Positions 25,901 through 37,283 of a stretch of DNA of 64,000 nucleotides are shown piece by piece. The notes beneath the pieces were generated by a model. The model was not told where the DNA came from, did no database searches, and worked only from the letters and a program-made list of their open reading frames with translations. Numbering within the stretch: position 1 is the stretch's first letter; each line of letters begins with the position of its first letter. This DNA comes from CALDTK01 sp965215215 (lineage in GTDB: Bacteria > Bacteroidota > Bacteroidia > Chitinophagales > Saprospiraceae), in the NCBI GenBank assembly GCA_965215215.1, contig OZ244043.1:4216001-4280000 (forward strand), read 5' to 3'. Position numbers and translations under genes: made by a program.

Positions 25901-28472
25901 CCGCCGGTCCCGTTTGACCGTCGGACCAAGTGAAGCCGTACGGGGCGCCGGCGCCGCCGGAGGCGCTGGCGAAGGCCTGCCACGGATCGCCGCACAGCGC
26001 GGGCGCGGTAGTCGCGATCGAAGTCGCCGTGCGAGCCGGCTCCGCGATCGTGAAGCTCACCGCCGAGGTACACCCGTTTGCGTCGGTGACGCCGACGGTG
26101 TATCCCCCGGCGGCTAGGCTATCGAAGGCCCCCGTGGTATTCGAAACGCTATCGAGCGCGAACGTGTACGGCGCTGCGGTACCCGGCGTGGAGACGAGCA
26201 CCGATCCGTCGGCGTACCCCGCGCAGCTCGCCGCGGTCGGTGAGGCGGTTACCGTGTACGGGGAGCAGGTAAGCGTCGTACAGGAACTGCTGCCCTCCGC
26301 TTGGCTGCAGGGGCCGATCGCCCGCACCGCGGCGGAGACCGTCTGGCCGAAGCCCAGGCCCGTAGCCGTGTAGTTGGTTGCGGTATCTAGGTTTTGCCAG
26401 ACCCCTCCGTCAAGCGAGACCTCGTAGCGATCCGCGTTTGCGTCGGTGGGCCAGCTGAAGTTCAGCTGTCGGTAGCCCGGGCTACACGACACGACGGGCG
26501 CGGTGGGTTCGCCGTAGACGCCGATCCGGATTGCGTCGGCTTCGGTGCACCCGTAGCTGTCGGTGGCCACCACCGTGTAGTCGGTCGTCGCGCCAGGCTT
26601 CGCGATCGGGTCGGGGCAGTCGGCACAGCTCAGTCCGGTGGCCGGAGTCCAGGCGTAGGTCACGCCGTAGCGAGCCGCGAAGGCGATGGACCACTCGCGG
26701 AAGAACAGCACGCGCCCCGGGGCGTCGTTCGAGACTTGGAGCGTCCACGTTCCGTTGACGTTGTTGGTTTGATCCGACCAGAGGTCCGCCCAGTCGCCCT
26801 CCGGCCGGTACGTGCCCCGGACGGGGGCCACCGCACTCGGGTCGTCGATCCGGAGGGCGGCGTTTTGCGTGAAGCAAACTTGCTCGTAGCCGCCGGCTCC
26901 CGGACCGCCGTTGTCGGTGGAGAGCTCGATGTAGTTTCCGTTCGGTCCGTAGAGGAAGGCATCGAGGCCGTCGGTGCCTCCCGCCGGATTGGTACCCACG
27001 TCGATACAGACCCGCGCGATCACCCCGTCGCGCAGCTGCGCGGGCGTCACGCCGCTCACCGTGAGGTCGAAGGACCGCGTCTGCTTCGCGCTGACGATCG
27101 CGGGGCTGGCGTTCGTAAACGCTCGTTCCGCGGTGACGGCGTTCGCGACCGTCGCGTCTAGCTGAACCGAATCGGTCGAGCAGATCGTGAGGTCGCTTTG
27201 CAGAGTGACCGGCGCGAGCACGGGGTCGACGATCCAGAGGGTGGCACTCCCGTCGACGCAGGTCGGCGTGCTTACCTGAACGGTAACGGATTCGGGCGCT
27301 TCGACCTGTCCGTCCGCAAGGGCGTTCACGACGACACGCACCTCGCTGCTGCCGGCCGGGATGGTGGCCGTCCCGCTGAGCGGCGCGTAGTCGCTGCCGG
27401 GGACCGCGGTGCCGCTCACCGTGTAGTTGATCGACGTGTTCGAGGCTACGGGGTCGGCGACCCGGAACACGAACGCTCCCTCGGTGCAGCCCTCGGCGAT
27501 CTCCCCGTCTACTGACGCGCTTTCTACCGACAGGTCGAGACTCTGGGTGCGCAGCGATTTGGCTTCGAAGAATACCCCCGAATCGTAGTTCCCGTCGCCG
27601 ACGTCGCCGAGCACGAGCTTGAGCGTGTAGGTCGCGCACGGCTGCACGTCGGCCTCCGCGCGCAGTACGGTCGTCATGCCGTTGTACACGGGTTCAGACG
27701 TACCGGGCGCGTTATCGCGGTAGTAAGCGGAGTTGAGTAGGGAGCCATTCGTCCCGAGGCAGTTGAGGAGGTTTGCCCCGCCCGCCGTACCGATTACCCC
27801 GGCGTTGATCGAGTTGATCGATACGGGCAACGTGGTACCGGGCACGAGGGCCAGGTTCTCGCCACCGTTCTCGTAGGGACCGGCGATACCCGGTCCGCTC
27901 AAGAATAGCCCGAACGCATCGGCGTACTCGGTGCAGACGTTGCGCTGGTAGTCTTCGGAAGCGAACACGTAGTCGAGCGAAAGCTTGTCGCCCTTCGGCA
28001 CGAAGGTGATCGTGAAGCGCGCGAGGTCGAAGAGGGTGTCCACCGTCGGTGAGCTAGCTAGCGGGTCGACGAGCGTATCCAGGTCGACGTCGTACGCCGT
28101 GGAGCCGTTTTTAACGTTCGCGGCCACCGAGCTGGGGTTATCCGCCCCATCGCCGGTGGGTACCGTACGCGCGTAACCGGTCGTCAGGAGTACGCCCTGA
28201 TCCATGCCCACCGGACCGGACCCGTCGCGAAAGTAGCCGATCGCCTTCGGGTCGCCGTCGTAGGTCACGCTCAACACCTCGACCCCCGCGCCTTGCAACA
28301 CGTCTTCGATCAGCCGTACGGCCTCGTACGGCGTCGTTTCCGAGTTGCGGACGTCGAGTTGGGCGACGCCTTGCCGGGCGCCGACGGCCAGGAGCAAGCT
28401 CGCGCACAGGAGGTGTCGCCAAGCGGAGGCGAGGCGAGCGGGGAGGGGAAATCGTAGGCGGGCAGGAACCAT
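22941..28472 (-). CDS. 1,843-aa SprB-repeat adhesin with T9SS type B sorting domain
   Basis: A giant secreted protein. After a signal peptide (MVPARLRFPLPARLASAW, cleavage near GVAQ) the order is: a choice-of-anchor-L-type domain (TTPYEAVRLIEDVLQGAGV, FASEDYQRNVCTEYADAFG); a Calx-beta-like domain (NYTVSGTAVPGSDYAPLSG); a proprotein-convertase P-like domain (NGTWTLQVSNDAPG, FREWSIAF); about 12 tandem SprB-like repeats of about 60-70 aa (PYTYLWDDG, LAAGTYTATVSDSNGC), each with paired cysteines; and a gliding-motility-associated C-terminal domain (TAFSPNDDGRDDLLL, FEVFDRWGELV, PGVYIWKVDVEY). SprB in Flavobacterium is a mobile cell-surface gliding adhesin, and the same role is inferred here. Upstream start codons lengthen an unlikely N-terminus, so 28472 is preferred. 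A PorP/SprF gene, the usual partner type, lies about 2 kb away beyond sppA. Confidence 0.92.
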   Translation of the reverse strand: MVPARLRFPLPARLASAWRHLLCASLLLAVGARQGVAQLDVRNSETTPYEAVRLIEDVLQGAGVEVLSVTYDGDPKAIGYFRDGSGPVGMDQGVLLTTGYARTVPTGDGADNPSSVAANVKNGSTAYDVDLDTLVDPLASSPTVDTLFDLARFTITFVPKGDKLSLDYVFASEDYQRNVCTEYADAFGLFLSGPGIAGPYENGGENLALVPGTTLPVSINSINAGVIGTAGGANLLNCLGTNGSLLNSAYYRDNAPGTSEPVYNGMTTVLRAEADVQPCATYTLKLVLGDVGDGNYDSGVFFEAKSLRTQSLDLSVESASVDGEIAEGCTEGAFVFRVADPVASNTSINYTVSGTAVPGSDYAPLSGTATIPAGSSEVRVVVNALADGQVEAPESVTVQVSTPTCVDGSATLWIVDPVLAPVTLQSDLTICSTDSVQLDATVANAVTAERAFTNASPAIVSAKQTRSFDLTVSGVTPAQLRDGVIARVCIDVGTNPAGGTDGLDAFLYGPNGNYIELSTDNGGPGAGGYEQVCFTQNAALRIDDPSAVAPVRGTYRPEGDWADLWSDQTNNVNGTWTLQVSNDAPGRVLFFREWSIAFAARYGVTYAWTPATGLSCADCPDPIAKPGATTDYTVVATDSYGCTEADAIRIGVYGEPTAPVVSCSPGYRQLNFSWPTDANADRYEVSLDGGVWQNLDTATNYTATGLGFGQTVSAAVRAIGPCSQAEGSSSCTTLTCSPYTVTASPTAASCAGYADGSVLVSTPGTAAPYTFALDSVSNTTGAFDSLAAGGYTVGVTDANGCTSAVSFTIAEPARTATSIATTAPALCGDPWQAFASASGGAGAPYGFTWSDGQTGPAASFPLAGTYHVYVRDAAGCQVSDSVAIVYPQPLRAAYAVDSISCAGAADARVRVSAADGNGSYTYAVDGGLFGADSTLRNLAPGGHTVTVRDGLGCTADTSFTLVDPAVLTLAATRRDLSCFGSGDGSVRTSVGGGTAPYTYLWDDGSALDTVGQRAAGSYQVTVTDANGCQVLATGTLMQPQALAATLTPTGVRCFGESTGLVRASVTGGRKPYTYSWTTGAATTDSLLTGLPQGSYGVVVTDSAAGCFATANARVEQPPVLAATHTIQPVTCNGSATGETTVLPSGGTPPYTVLWADGISASTRTGLAAGTYTATVSDSNGCSVTHVVTLDEPAPVDLDLRVDPVSCFGYDDGRITTAPTGGAEPYTFLWTGPNGYEFYGSSPTQLPPGTYQLEFRDGNGCRIQRPVDVTQPVAIALAATPGDTICYAAANGGAEVSVTGGTAPFDVLWDNGERGLTAGALVGGPHFVTVADVAGCTFTTTVTVPELPEIRLVLDQTPVTCFADTDGAATVLAARYGTEDRAASGLTYAWELNPAETGPRITGLQGQAIVRVTGTDARGCTASANVQIGEPTPVAARALRERDVRCAGGADGSARLEAGGGVPGYTYAWLDGTSTPGAQQVTDLAAGTYSATISDANGCVDTASVTIAEPTALVAEIELTEVNCFDEASGAAAVAVTGGIRPYRYAWSDGSTGAKAEDLPEGSYAVDVEDANGCVLRELISVTTASQVELIGIADTVSCSGDRDGAIALSASGGTGPYAYAITGVDYNIFPDFRYLESGRYAARARDRSGCTSDTLWLDVVDPEPLAVELGDELSVDLGESVTLEPSVTGAQGAIDYYWSPADSELFSCLECAQPLFTPRNQGVVRVQINDASGCEAEDLVRISVTKTKGVLLPTAFSPNDDGRDDLLLVHGLSGTQVRSFEVFDRWGELVHTDANFPVNSETRGWDGRFRGEYTRPGVYIWKVDVEYAGGRRESVRGHTTLIR
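25302..25315 (-). repeat. dispersed 14-mer copy in the SprB-repeat gene
   Basis: GCTTTCGCCAAAAC, identical to the copy at 12577. On the coding (minus) strand it encodes CFGES. Confidence 0.6.
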
Positions 28473-28642
28473 AACGCAGGCGGGGGCTTTCGCACTGCGA
28501 GGGGTGCAAGCATTACGCCAACTTCTAATGTTGTGGAATCTAGTCGGCCCCCGACGGCGCTTCATCGAAACGGTGAGCCGGTGCACCCGAGACTCGGCTA
28601 GCTTGCACCCCTTCGGCTATTCGCCGTCTACACCCTCACGTT

Positions 28643-30442
28643 ATGCCTCGTTTCCTGCGCCTCGTACTCGCCTCCTGCCTCGGTTCCGTCCTCGCGCTAC
28701 TGGCGATAGCGGTCATCTCCTTCGGTATCGTCTCCGCGGTGGCCGCCAGCTTCGGCGGGGACGATGAGGCCAGCGTCAGCGCGAACTCCGTACTCGTGCT
28801 CGACCCCGGGATCGTACCCGAGCAGAGCGATAACGTCGCCTCCGCCACCTTCGATCTCGAGCAAAAAGAAGTGGTCGGACTACAGCGCATGAAGGAGGCG
28901 ATCGCGAAGGCCGTCGACGATGACGACATCAAGGGCATCTACCTGAACTTGGATAACCTAGCTATCGGTCCGGCCTCGGCCTACTCCCTCCGACAGAGTT
29001 TGACGAGTTTTCGCGAAAGCGGGAAATTCGTGTTGAGTCACGCGAAGTACTACGGGCAGGGCGCCTACTACCTCGCCAGCGCGGGCGACGCGGTGTACCT
29101 CAATCCGACCGGCTCGGTCGACGTGCGCGGTTACGGGGCGGCCATTCCGTTTTTCCGCGAGGGGCTCGACGAGCTCGGCATCGACGTGGAGGTGTACCAC
29201 GCGGGCGATTACAAGAGCGCGGGCGAGTCGTTCGTACGCGACGACATCAGTCCGGAGAACCGGCAGCAGACCCGCGAATACCTCGAGGCGCTGTGGGCCG
29301 TGTACCTGCGCGACGTGGCCGCCAGTCGCGGGATCCCGGCACCGCGCTTACGCGAGATCGCCGATCAGTACCTCGTGCGCAACGACGCCGACGCGCTCGA
29401 GTACGGGCTCGTGGACGCATTGTACTACAAGGACCAGTTACTCGACGAACTGCGTCGTCGGCTGGGTATCGGGGAGGACGATGACATCGAGCAGATCCTG
29501 GTCGCCGACTACGCGACCACCCTGCCGAAGCGCAACCGCAGCTCCAGGAACAAGGTAGCCCTCGTGTATGCGGAGGGCAATATCGTGGACGGCTTCGGGG
29601 AGCCCGGCAGCATCGGGGACGCGAAGTACGCGAAGGTGATCCGCGAGATCCGGGAGGACGATAAAGTGAAGGCCATCGTGCTGCGCGTGAACTCCGGGGG
29701 CGGTTCGGCCATGGCGAGCGAGAACATCTGGCGTGAGCTCACGCTGGCCCGCGAGCAGGGCATCCCGGTGGTGACGAGCATGGGCGACTTCGCGGCCTCC
29801 GGGGGCTACTACATCGCCGCGGCCACCGATTCGATCATCGCCGAACCGAATACCATCACCGGGTCGATCGGCGTGATCGCTATCGGCCCGAACTTTAGTC
29901 GACTCCTCGACGACCGGATGGGCATCAATTTCGATACGGTGGGTACCGGGCGTTACACCAACGCCTTTACGCCCGTGCTGCCGATGAGCGAGGACGACAA
30001 GGCGATCTACCAGGCGGGGGTAATGGAGATCTACGAGGTGTTCTTGAAGCGCGTGGCCGAAGGGCGGAACATGACGCGCGACGCCGTGCACGAAATCGCG
30101 CAGGGGCGGGTGTGGACGGGCGACAAGGCCGTGCAGCTCGGGCTGGTCGACGGGCTGGGCGACTTGGATGACGCCATTGCCTTGGCCTCGCGCATGGCGG
30201 GCCTAGACGAAGACGACTACCGGATCAGCGAGTACCCACGCGTGAGGCCACCGCTGGAACAGCTGATCGCCGAGCTGACGGGCACCACCGAGGAGGGCGA
30301 CGACATCAACCTGAGCAACTACGTACGCCGGGCCGCACTCGGCGAGGAACTCGAGCAGTTGGAGCGCGTTCGCACGCAGCTCACGGCTAAAGGTCCGCAG
30401 CTAATCATGTACGAGCGGTTGCTGTTCGACGGGTCTAAATAG
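28643..30442 (+). CDS. sppA: signal peptide peptidase SppA (67K type)
   Basis: A 599-aa membrane-bound serine protease that degrades cleaved signal peptides. The N-terminal hydrophobic segment (SVLALLAIAVISFGIVSAV) is followed by two tandem Clp-fold halves. The catalytic Lys is in HAGDYKSAGESF (about residue 190) and the Ser in GDFAASGGYYIA (about 385), as expected for the long form. The length matches the 67K family. It diverges from the SprB-repeat gene (170-bp spacer) and is followed by the PorP/SprF gene 94 bp downstream. A copy of the dispersed 14-mer lies at 29007-29020. Confidence 0.95.
   Translation: MPRFLRLVLASCLGSVLALLAIAVISFGIVSAVAASFGGDDEASVSANSVLVLDPGIVPEQSDNVASATFDLEQKEVVGLQRMKEAIAKAVDDDDIKGIYLNLDNLAIGPASAYSLRQSLTSFRESGKFVLSHAKYYGQGAYYLASAGDAVYLNPTGSVDVRGYGAAIPFFREGLDELGIDVEVYHAGDYKSAGESFVRDDISPENRQQTREYLEALWAVYLRDVAASRGIPAPRLREIADQYLVRNDADALEYGLVDALYYKDQLLDELRRRLGIGEDDDIEQILVADYATTLPKRNRSSRNKVALVYAEGNIVDGFGEPGSIGDAKYAKVIREIREDDKVKAIVLRVNSGGGSAMASENIWRELTLAREQGIPVVTSMGDFAASGGYYIAAATDSIIAEPNTITGSIGVIAIGPNFSRLLDDRMGINFDTVGTGRYTNAFTPVLPMSEDDKAIYQAGVMEIYEVFLKRVAEGRNMTRDAVHEIAQGRVWTGDKAVQLGLVDGLGDLDDAIALASRMAGLDEDDYRISEYPRVRPPLEQLIAELTGTTEEGDDINLSNYVRRAALGEELEQLERVRTQLTAKGPQLIMYERLLFDGSK
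29007..29020 (+). repeat. dispersed 14-mer copy in sppA, codon phase 2
   Basis: GTTTTCGCGAAAGC, the most symmetrical copy; it begins at the second base of a codon and encodes SFRES. Confidence 0.65.
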
Positions 30443-30536
30443 CCCTTGAGCCGCCAGACGGACCCTATCTGGTACCATAATTGAAACCCTTACGGCGACC
30501 GGACCACCTGGTGGTGGCCCCGGCCAACCGTAGGAT

Positions 30537-31586
30537 ATGCCCCATCTCTCTAGCCGACTGCCCCTTTGTGCGCTGCTGCTCGCGGTGAGCTTCGTCGCGC
30601 GCGCTCAGGACCCCGTGTTCTCGCAGTACTCCGCCTCGCCCGTGTATTCGAATCCCGCGCTGGCCGGGTTCTTCGAGGGCGTCGGGCGGGCGAGCATCGG
30701 CTACCGCGATCAGTGGGCCAGCCCGCTGGAGGCCTCCCCCGTGCGCACCTACGCCGCGGCGGGGGAGATGAGACAGAACATCGAGGGCCGTGACTACTTC
30801 GGGCTGAGCGTACTCGCGGTGCACGACGTGGGGGGCCGGAGCCGCTTCGCGCAAACCCGCGCCAACTTGGGCGGCTCCGTGCACAAGTACCTCAGCGGTG
30901 GCCGCGGCCGCGACGCCACCGTCGGCAGCTTCGGCCTACAGGTGGGCTACGGCCAGCACCAGGTCAAACCCGAATCGCTCTGGTTCTCCTCCCAACTCGA
31001 CACCTCGACCCTGCTCGTGGGTCCGGGCGAACCCATCGGCGGCTTCATCGGGCAAACCCGCGGGTACCTCGACCTCAATACCGGGCTCAACCTCGCGGTC
31101 GTAAAGCGCGACTACGGGCTGGTCGTCGGCTTGGCCACACACCACATCAACCAGCCCAACATCAGCTTCCTCTACGACCTCGAGGAGCGCCTACCCACTC
31201 GTTTTCAGGTCTTTGTGGCCGGGGAGTACCTCATCAAAGACGAACTCCGAATCCTCCCTTCGGCTACCTACCAACGGCAGGCGCAGTCCAGCAGCATCAC
31301 CTCGGGAGCCGCGCTGTACTACCGCGCGGAGAAAACCGGCGACGCCGGACTACGTGCCGGAACGTACCTCCGGGCCTCCGCGCAGTACGCGGGTGGGCTC
31401 GGACTCGAAACCATGATCGTGCTGGTGCAACTCGATTACGCGCGCACCACCGTGGGCATCAGCTACGACATCAACGTGGGCCGACTCGGGCGCACCACCG
31501 ACGCTCGGGGTGGATTCGAACTGAGCATGTCGTACACCCTCCCCGAGAGTTTTCGCCGCCCCGCGGTCGTTTGCCCGAAACTGTAG
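30537..31586 (+). CDS. PorP/SprF-family outer-membrane protein
   Basis: A 349-aa beta-barrel protein with a signal peptide (LLLAVSFVARAQ) and the family's N-terminal mature signature DPVFSQYSASPVYSNPALAG. Alternating strands such as RASIGYRDQW, LNLAVVKRDYGLVVGL and TTVGISYDINVG follow. PorP/SprF proteins sit in the outer membrane and help T9SS-exported type B proteins such as SprB reach or attach to the surface. The nearby SprB-repeat gene at 22941-28472 is a plausible client; this pairing is inference from position. The start is the ATG at 30537. Confidence 0.93.
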   Translation: MPHLSSRLPLCALLLAVSFVARAQDPVFSQYSASPVYSNPALAGFFEGVGRASIGYRDQWASPLEASPVRTYAAAGEMRQNIEGRDYFGLSVLAVHDVGGRSRFAQTRANLGGSVHKYLSGGRGRDATVGSFGLQVGYGQHQVKPESLWFSSQLDTSTLLVGPGEPIGGFIGQTRGYLDLNTGLNLAVVKRDYGLVVGLATHHINQPNISFLYDLEERLPTRFQVFVAGEYLIKDELRILPSATYQRQAQSSSITSGAALYYRAEKTGDAGLRAGTYLRASAQYAGGLGLETMIVLVQLDYARTTVGISYDINVGRLGRTTDARGGFELSMSYTLPESFRRPAVVCPKL

Positions 31587-31595
31587 CATCTCCAT

Positions 31596-34100
31596 CTACG
31601 CGATCGGAGGTTGGCGCGTCCGGTGCCCGTTCGCCGAAACAGCGGCGCCCTCCGAATCCGGCTCAGGTAGCGCTACGGCGAGCACGTCGAGGAAGTAGTC
31701 CGCGAAGTGAACCGTGATGCCGGCCCGGATGAATTCGGGCAGCTCCTCGTAGTCCGACTGGTTGGCCTTCGGGAAGATGAGGGTATCGACGTCGACCCTG
31801 CGGGCGCCAATCGTTTTCTCCCGCACGCCGCCGATCGGGAGCACCTTGCCGGTTAGGGTGAGCTCGCCGGTCATCGCGAGCTTATCGCGTACGGGCCGAT
31901 CGGTCGCCAGGCTGTAGAGCGCGAGGGCCATCGTGATGCCCGCGCTCGGTCCGTCCTTGGGGGTAGCGCCGGCCGGCACGTGCAGGTGTACGAAGTGCTC
32001 GGCGAAGTAGTTGTTGCCGGCCCGTTGGCTCAACTGCCGTACGTAGGAGTAGGCAATGTCGGCGCTCTCCTTCATCACGTCGCCGAGTTGACCGGTGTAG
32101 CGGAACCCCTTCCGCTCGCCCTGCGAGCCGCTCGCCTCCACGTAGAGCGTCGCGCCCCCCATGGTCGTGTACGCCAAACCGAGGGCCACTCCGGGCACGC
32201 CCTCGTTGTAGAGCTCCTCGGTGTTGAACACGGGCTTGCCGAGGTAGCGGACCACCTCGGCGGCCGTCACGCTGCGGGCTTGCTGGTCGTCGGGATCCTC
32301 GGCGAGCTCGAGGTTGACCTTACGCAGGATCTTGCGGATGAGCATCTCCAGGCTGCGCACGCCGGCCTCCCGGGCGTAGTTGTCTACGATCTGATCGAGC
32401 GCCCCCTCTTCGAAGGTGACCTCCTCCGGCTCGAAGCCGAGCTCCCGGAGCTCTTTGGGCACGAGGTACTTCCCCGCGATTTGCACCTTCTCCTCTTTGA
32501 TGTACCCACTCAGCCGAATTACCTCCATGCGGTCGAGCAGTGGCCGCGGGATGGTGTCGAGCGTGTTGGCCGTGGTGATGAAGAGCACCTTGGAGAGGTC
32601 GAAGGGGAGGTCGAGGTAATGGTCCAGGAAGCCGTCGTTTTGCTCGGGATCGAGCAGTTCGAGGAGCGCGGAGGCCGGATCGCCCTGGTAACTCGAGCCG
32701 ATTTTGTCGATCTCGTCGAGCATGATCACCGGATCCATCACCTGCACCCGTTTGAGCGCCTGGATCGGCTTGCCGGGCATGGCGCCGATGTAGGTGCGCC
32801 GGTGCCCTTTGATCTCGGCCTCGTCGCGCATCCCGCCCACCGAGAATCGGAAGAACTTGCGCCCGAGCGCCTCGGCGATCGACTTCCCGATCGAGGTCTT
32901 GCCCACGCCGGGCGGGCCGACCAGGCAAATGATCGAGCCGGCCACCTGCCCGCGCCGGATGATGGTCGCGAGGAACTCGAGGATGTTGTCTTTCACGTCC
33001 TGAAGCCCGTAGTGATCCCGCTCCAAGATCTCGCGGGCCCGCTTCACGTCGGTCGTGCCGTCGGTCGTGCGGCCCCAGGGGAGATCCGCGACGAGCTCGA
33101 GGTAGCTGCGCGTGACGTTGAACTCGGGCGACTGCGCGTTCAGGGTGGCGAGCTTGCGCAGCTCCTGGTCTACGACCCGCCGGGCCTCCTCGTTGAGCTC
33201 GACCTCGGCCAGGCGTTCTTCGAGCGATTCCACCTCCGCCTCCGGTCCGTCCTTCTCGATGCCCAGCTCCTTCTTGATCGCCTTGAGCTGTTCGCGCAGG
33301 AAGAACTCTTTTTGTTGCGCGGACACCGTGTCCGAGATCTCGTTGTTGATGCGCTGCTGGATCTTCGCCAGCTCCGTCTCCTGCTTCACGAGTCCGAGCA
33401 CCTCCCTCGCCCGCTCCAGCGGGTCGTAATTCTCGAGCAGGGTCTGCAGGATTTCGGCGTCCGCGCTCAAGATGTTGCTCAGCACGTCGAGCGTGAGCCC
33501 GGGGGCCTCGTAGTTGAGCTGGTCCACCACCAAATTTACCTGCTCCTTGAAGTGCGGGTTGAGCGCGATCAGCGATTTGATCTCCCCGGAGACCGCCATC
33601 ATGTACGCCTTCAGATCCGGCGACGGCTTACGGTTGTCGCGCTCCTGGTACGTGACCCGCCAGCGCGGCACCGGCTCGGTGGCCACGGTCTCCCGCCGGC
33701 GGCAGCGCACGAGGCTCTGGCCGAGTACCTGCACCGAGGTGTCGTTGACCGGGATCACGCGTAGGATTCGGAACAGCGTCCCGACCGCGCGGTAGTCCAG
33801 CTGTTCGACCTCCTCCCCGTCTCCGCCGCGCCCCCCGCTAGGTGCGGGCACCCGGTTGGCGAGCACCAGGGCGCAGTACCCGTCGTCCTTGCGCATGATC
33901 GTGCGGACCGTCTCCGGGATCCCCCCGCCCTGGAGACCGATCGGTATGGTCAGGCCCGGGAACACGGGCCGTTGCAGCAGCGGGAGTACGGTGAGCTGTT
34001 CCGGGCGGTGCTGGTCGAGGGTTTGTAGCCCCTTGTCACTGAGGATTTGGTCCTCGGGGGCGGTCTCGGGCGTTTCTGGGTCGGCTTCCATACCCTCCAT
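31596..34100 (-). CDS. lon: ATP-dependent protease Lon
   Basis: An 834-aa AAA+ serine protease that degrades misfolded and regulatory proteins. Seen: the N-terminal substrate-binding domain (LTVLPLLQRPVFPGLTIPI), a coiled linker (QQKEFFLREQLKAIKKELG), Walker A GPPGVGKTSIGKSI near 394, Walker B MLDEIDKIG, and the proteolytic domain with catalytic Ser in KDGPSAGITMALA (about 718) and Lys in GGVREKTIGARR (about 761). The length is typical of LonA. It converges with the PorP/SprF gene (9-bp gap) and diverges from the S9 peptidase gene. Two in-frame Met codons at the start (residues 1 and 4) are equally possible. Confidence 0.97.
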   Translation of the reverse strand: MEGMEADPETPETAPEDQILSDKGLQTLDQHRPEQLTVLPLLQRPVFPGLTIPIGLQGGGIPETVRTIMRKDDGYCALVLANRVPAPSGGRGGDGEEVEQLDYRAVGTLFRILRVIPVNDTSVQVLGQSLVRCRRRETVATEPVPRWRVTYQERDNRKPSPDLKAYMMAVSGEIKSLIALNPHFKEQVNLVVDQLNYEAPGLTLDVLSNILSADAEILQTLLENYDPLERAREVLGLVKQETELAKIQQRINNEISDTVSAQQKEFFLREQLKAIKKELGIEKDGPEAEVESLEERLAEVELNEEARRVVDQELRKLATLNAQSPEFNVTRSYLELVADLPWGRTTDGTTDVKRAREILERDHYGLQDVKDNILEFLATIIRRGQVAGSIICLVGPPGVGKTSIGKSIAEALGRKFFRFSVGGMRDEAEIKGHRRTYIGAMPGKPIQALKRVQVMDPVIMLDEIDKIGSSYQGDPASALLELLDPEQNDGFLDHYLDLPFDLSKVLFITTANTLDTIPRPLLDRMEVIRLSGYIKEEKVQIAGKYLVPKELRELGFEPEEVTFEEGALDQIVDNYAREAGVRSLEMLIRKILRKVNLELAEDPDDQQARSVTAAEVVRYLGKPVFNTEELYNEGVPGVALGLAYTTMGGATLYVEASGSQGERKGFRYTGQLGDVMKESADIAYSYVRQLSQRAGNNYFAEHFVHLHVPAGATPKDGPSAGITMALALYSLATDRPVRDKLAMTGELTLTGKVLPIGGVREKTIGARRVDVDTLIFPKANQSDYEELPEFIRAGITVHFADYFLDVLAVALPEPDSEGAAVSANGHRTRQPPIA

Positions 34101-34178
34101 AACCTGTGCTCGCCGGGCAGGTTCGCCGGTACCCCGCGTCCCGGCACAGCGGCTACATTAGCTGCCAAAGTCGTACGC

Positions 34179-36433
<2,255 letters not shown>

Positions 36434-36437
<4 letters not shown>

Positions 36438-37270
36438 GCACGGGCCCGCCGGGTTTGCCACTCACCCTCGGCGTCGAGATCGGCTTCCTGCCGGTCTCGA
36501 TCTGGGACGCGGTCGATATCGTGATCGTGAGCTACCTGCTCTACCAGCTCTACAAGCTGGTGCGGGGCAGTATCGCGTTCAACATCTTCATCGGGGTGGT
36601 AACCGTGTACGCGCTGTGGTTTTTGGTGGGCGTGCTCGGCATGGACATGCTGCGCGCACTGCTCGGGCAATTCGTGAGCGTAGGGGTGATCATCATCATC
36701 ATCATCTTCCAACCGGAGATCCGGCGCTTCTTGGTGGTGCTCGGCGACACGACGCTCCGGCAGCGCAGCAACGTGCTGCAGCGGTTGCTCAACCTCGGCA
36801 AAGACCTCGACGAGATCAGTCAGCTGCGCCAGCGCGAGCTGCTCGAGCTCAAGAAGGCGATCATGGAGATGGCGAAGCACAAGACGGGCGCCCTGATCGT
36901 GCTCACGCGCAACGCCCAGAACGAACCCATCGGGCCGAGCGGCACCCGGCTCAACGCCGAAGTGAGCGACGAGCTCGTGCGGACCATCTTCGACAAGCAC
37001 ACCCCCCTGCACGACGGCGCCATGCTCATCGAGAACGGGAAGATCTTCGCGGCGGGCTGCGTGCTGCCCGTCACGGATCGCGCGGATTTGCCTTCGAGCG
37101 TGGGTTTGCGGCACCGCGCGGCCGTCGGGCTCACCGAGCGCTCGGAGTCGACGGCCTTCGTGGTCAGCGAAGAAACGGGTACGATCTCCGTGGCGAACGG
37201 CGGGCGACTCCTGCGTCGCCTCAGCGAGAGCAAGCTGGAGGAGCAGCTGCGCGTGGCCTACACCAAGTAA
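36434..37270 (+). CDS. cdaA: diadenylate cyclase CdaA
   Basis: A 278-aa membrane-anchored enzyme that condenses two ATP to cyclic di-AMP, a second messenger for wall and ion homeostasis. Three N-terminal hydrophobic segments (VDIVIVSYLLYQLY, FNIFIGVVTVYALWFLVGVL, VSVGVIIIIIIF) precede the DAC domain with HDGAMLI near 193 and GLRHRAAVG near 226, the two catalytic motifs. The length matches CdaA (about 270 aa) only if translation starts at TTG 36434, which overlaps the upstream stop by three bases. A longer frame upstream is a shadow of the S9 gene, and the first in-frame GTG would cut into the first TM helix. Confidence 0.95.
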
Positions 37271-37283
37271 GCGGCGACACGCG

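Noticed and set aside
23500..26300. CRISPR-like or satellite array
   Set aside because: The periodicity comes from diverged SprB protein repeats in an open reading frame; there are no identical short repeats with unique spacers.
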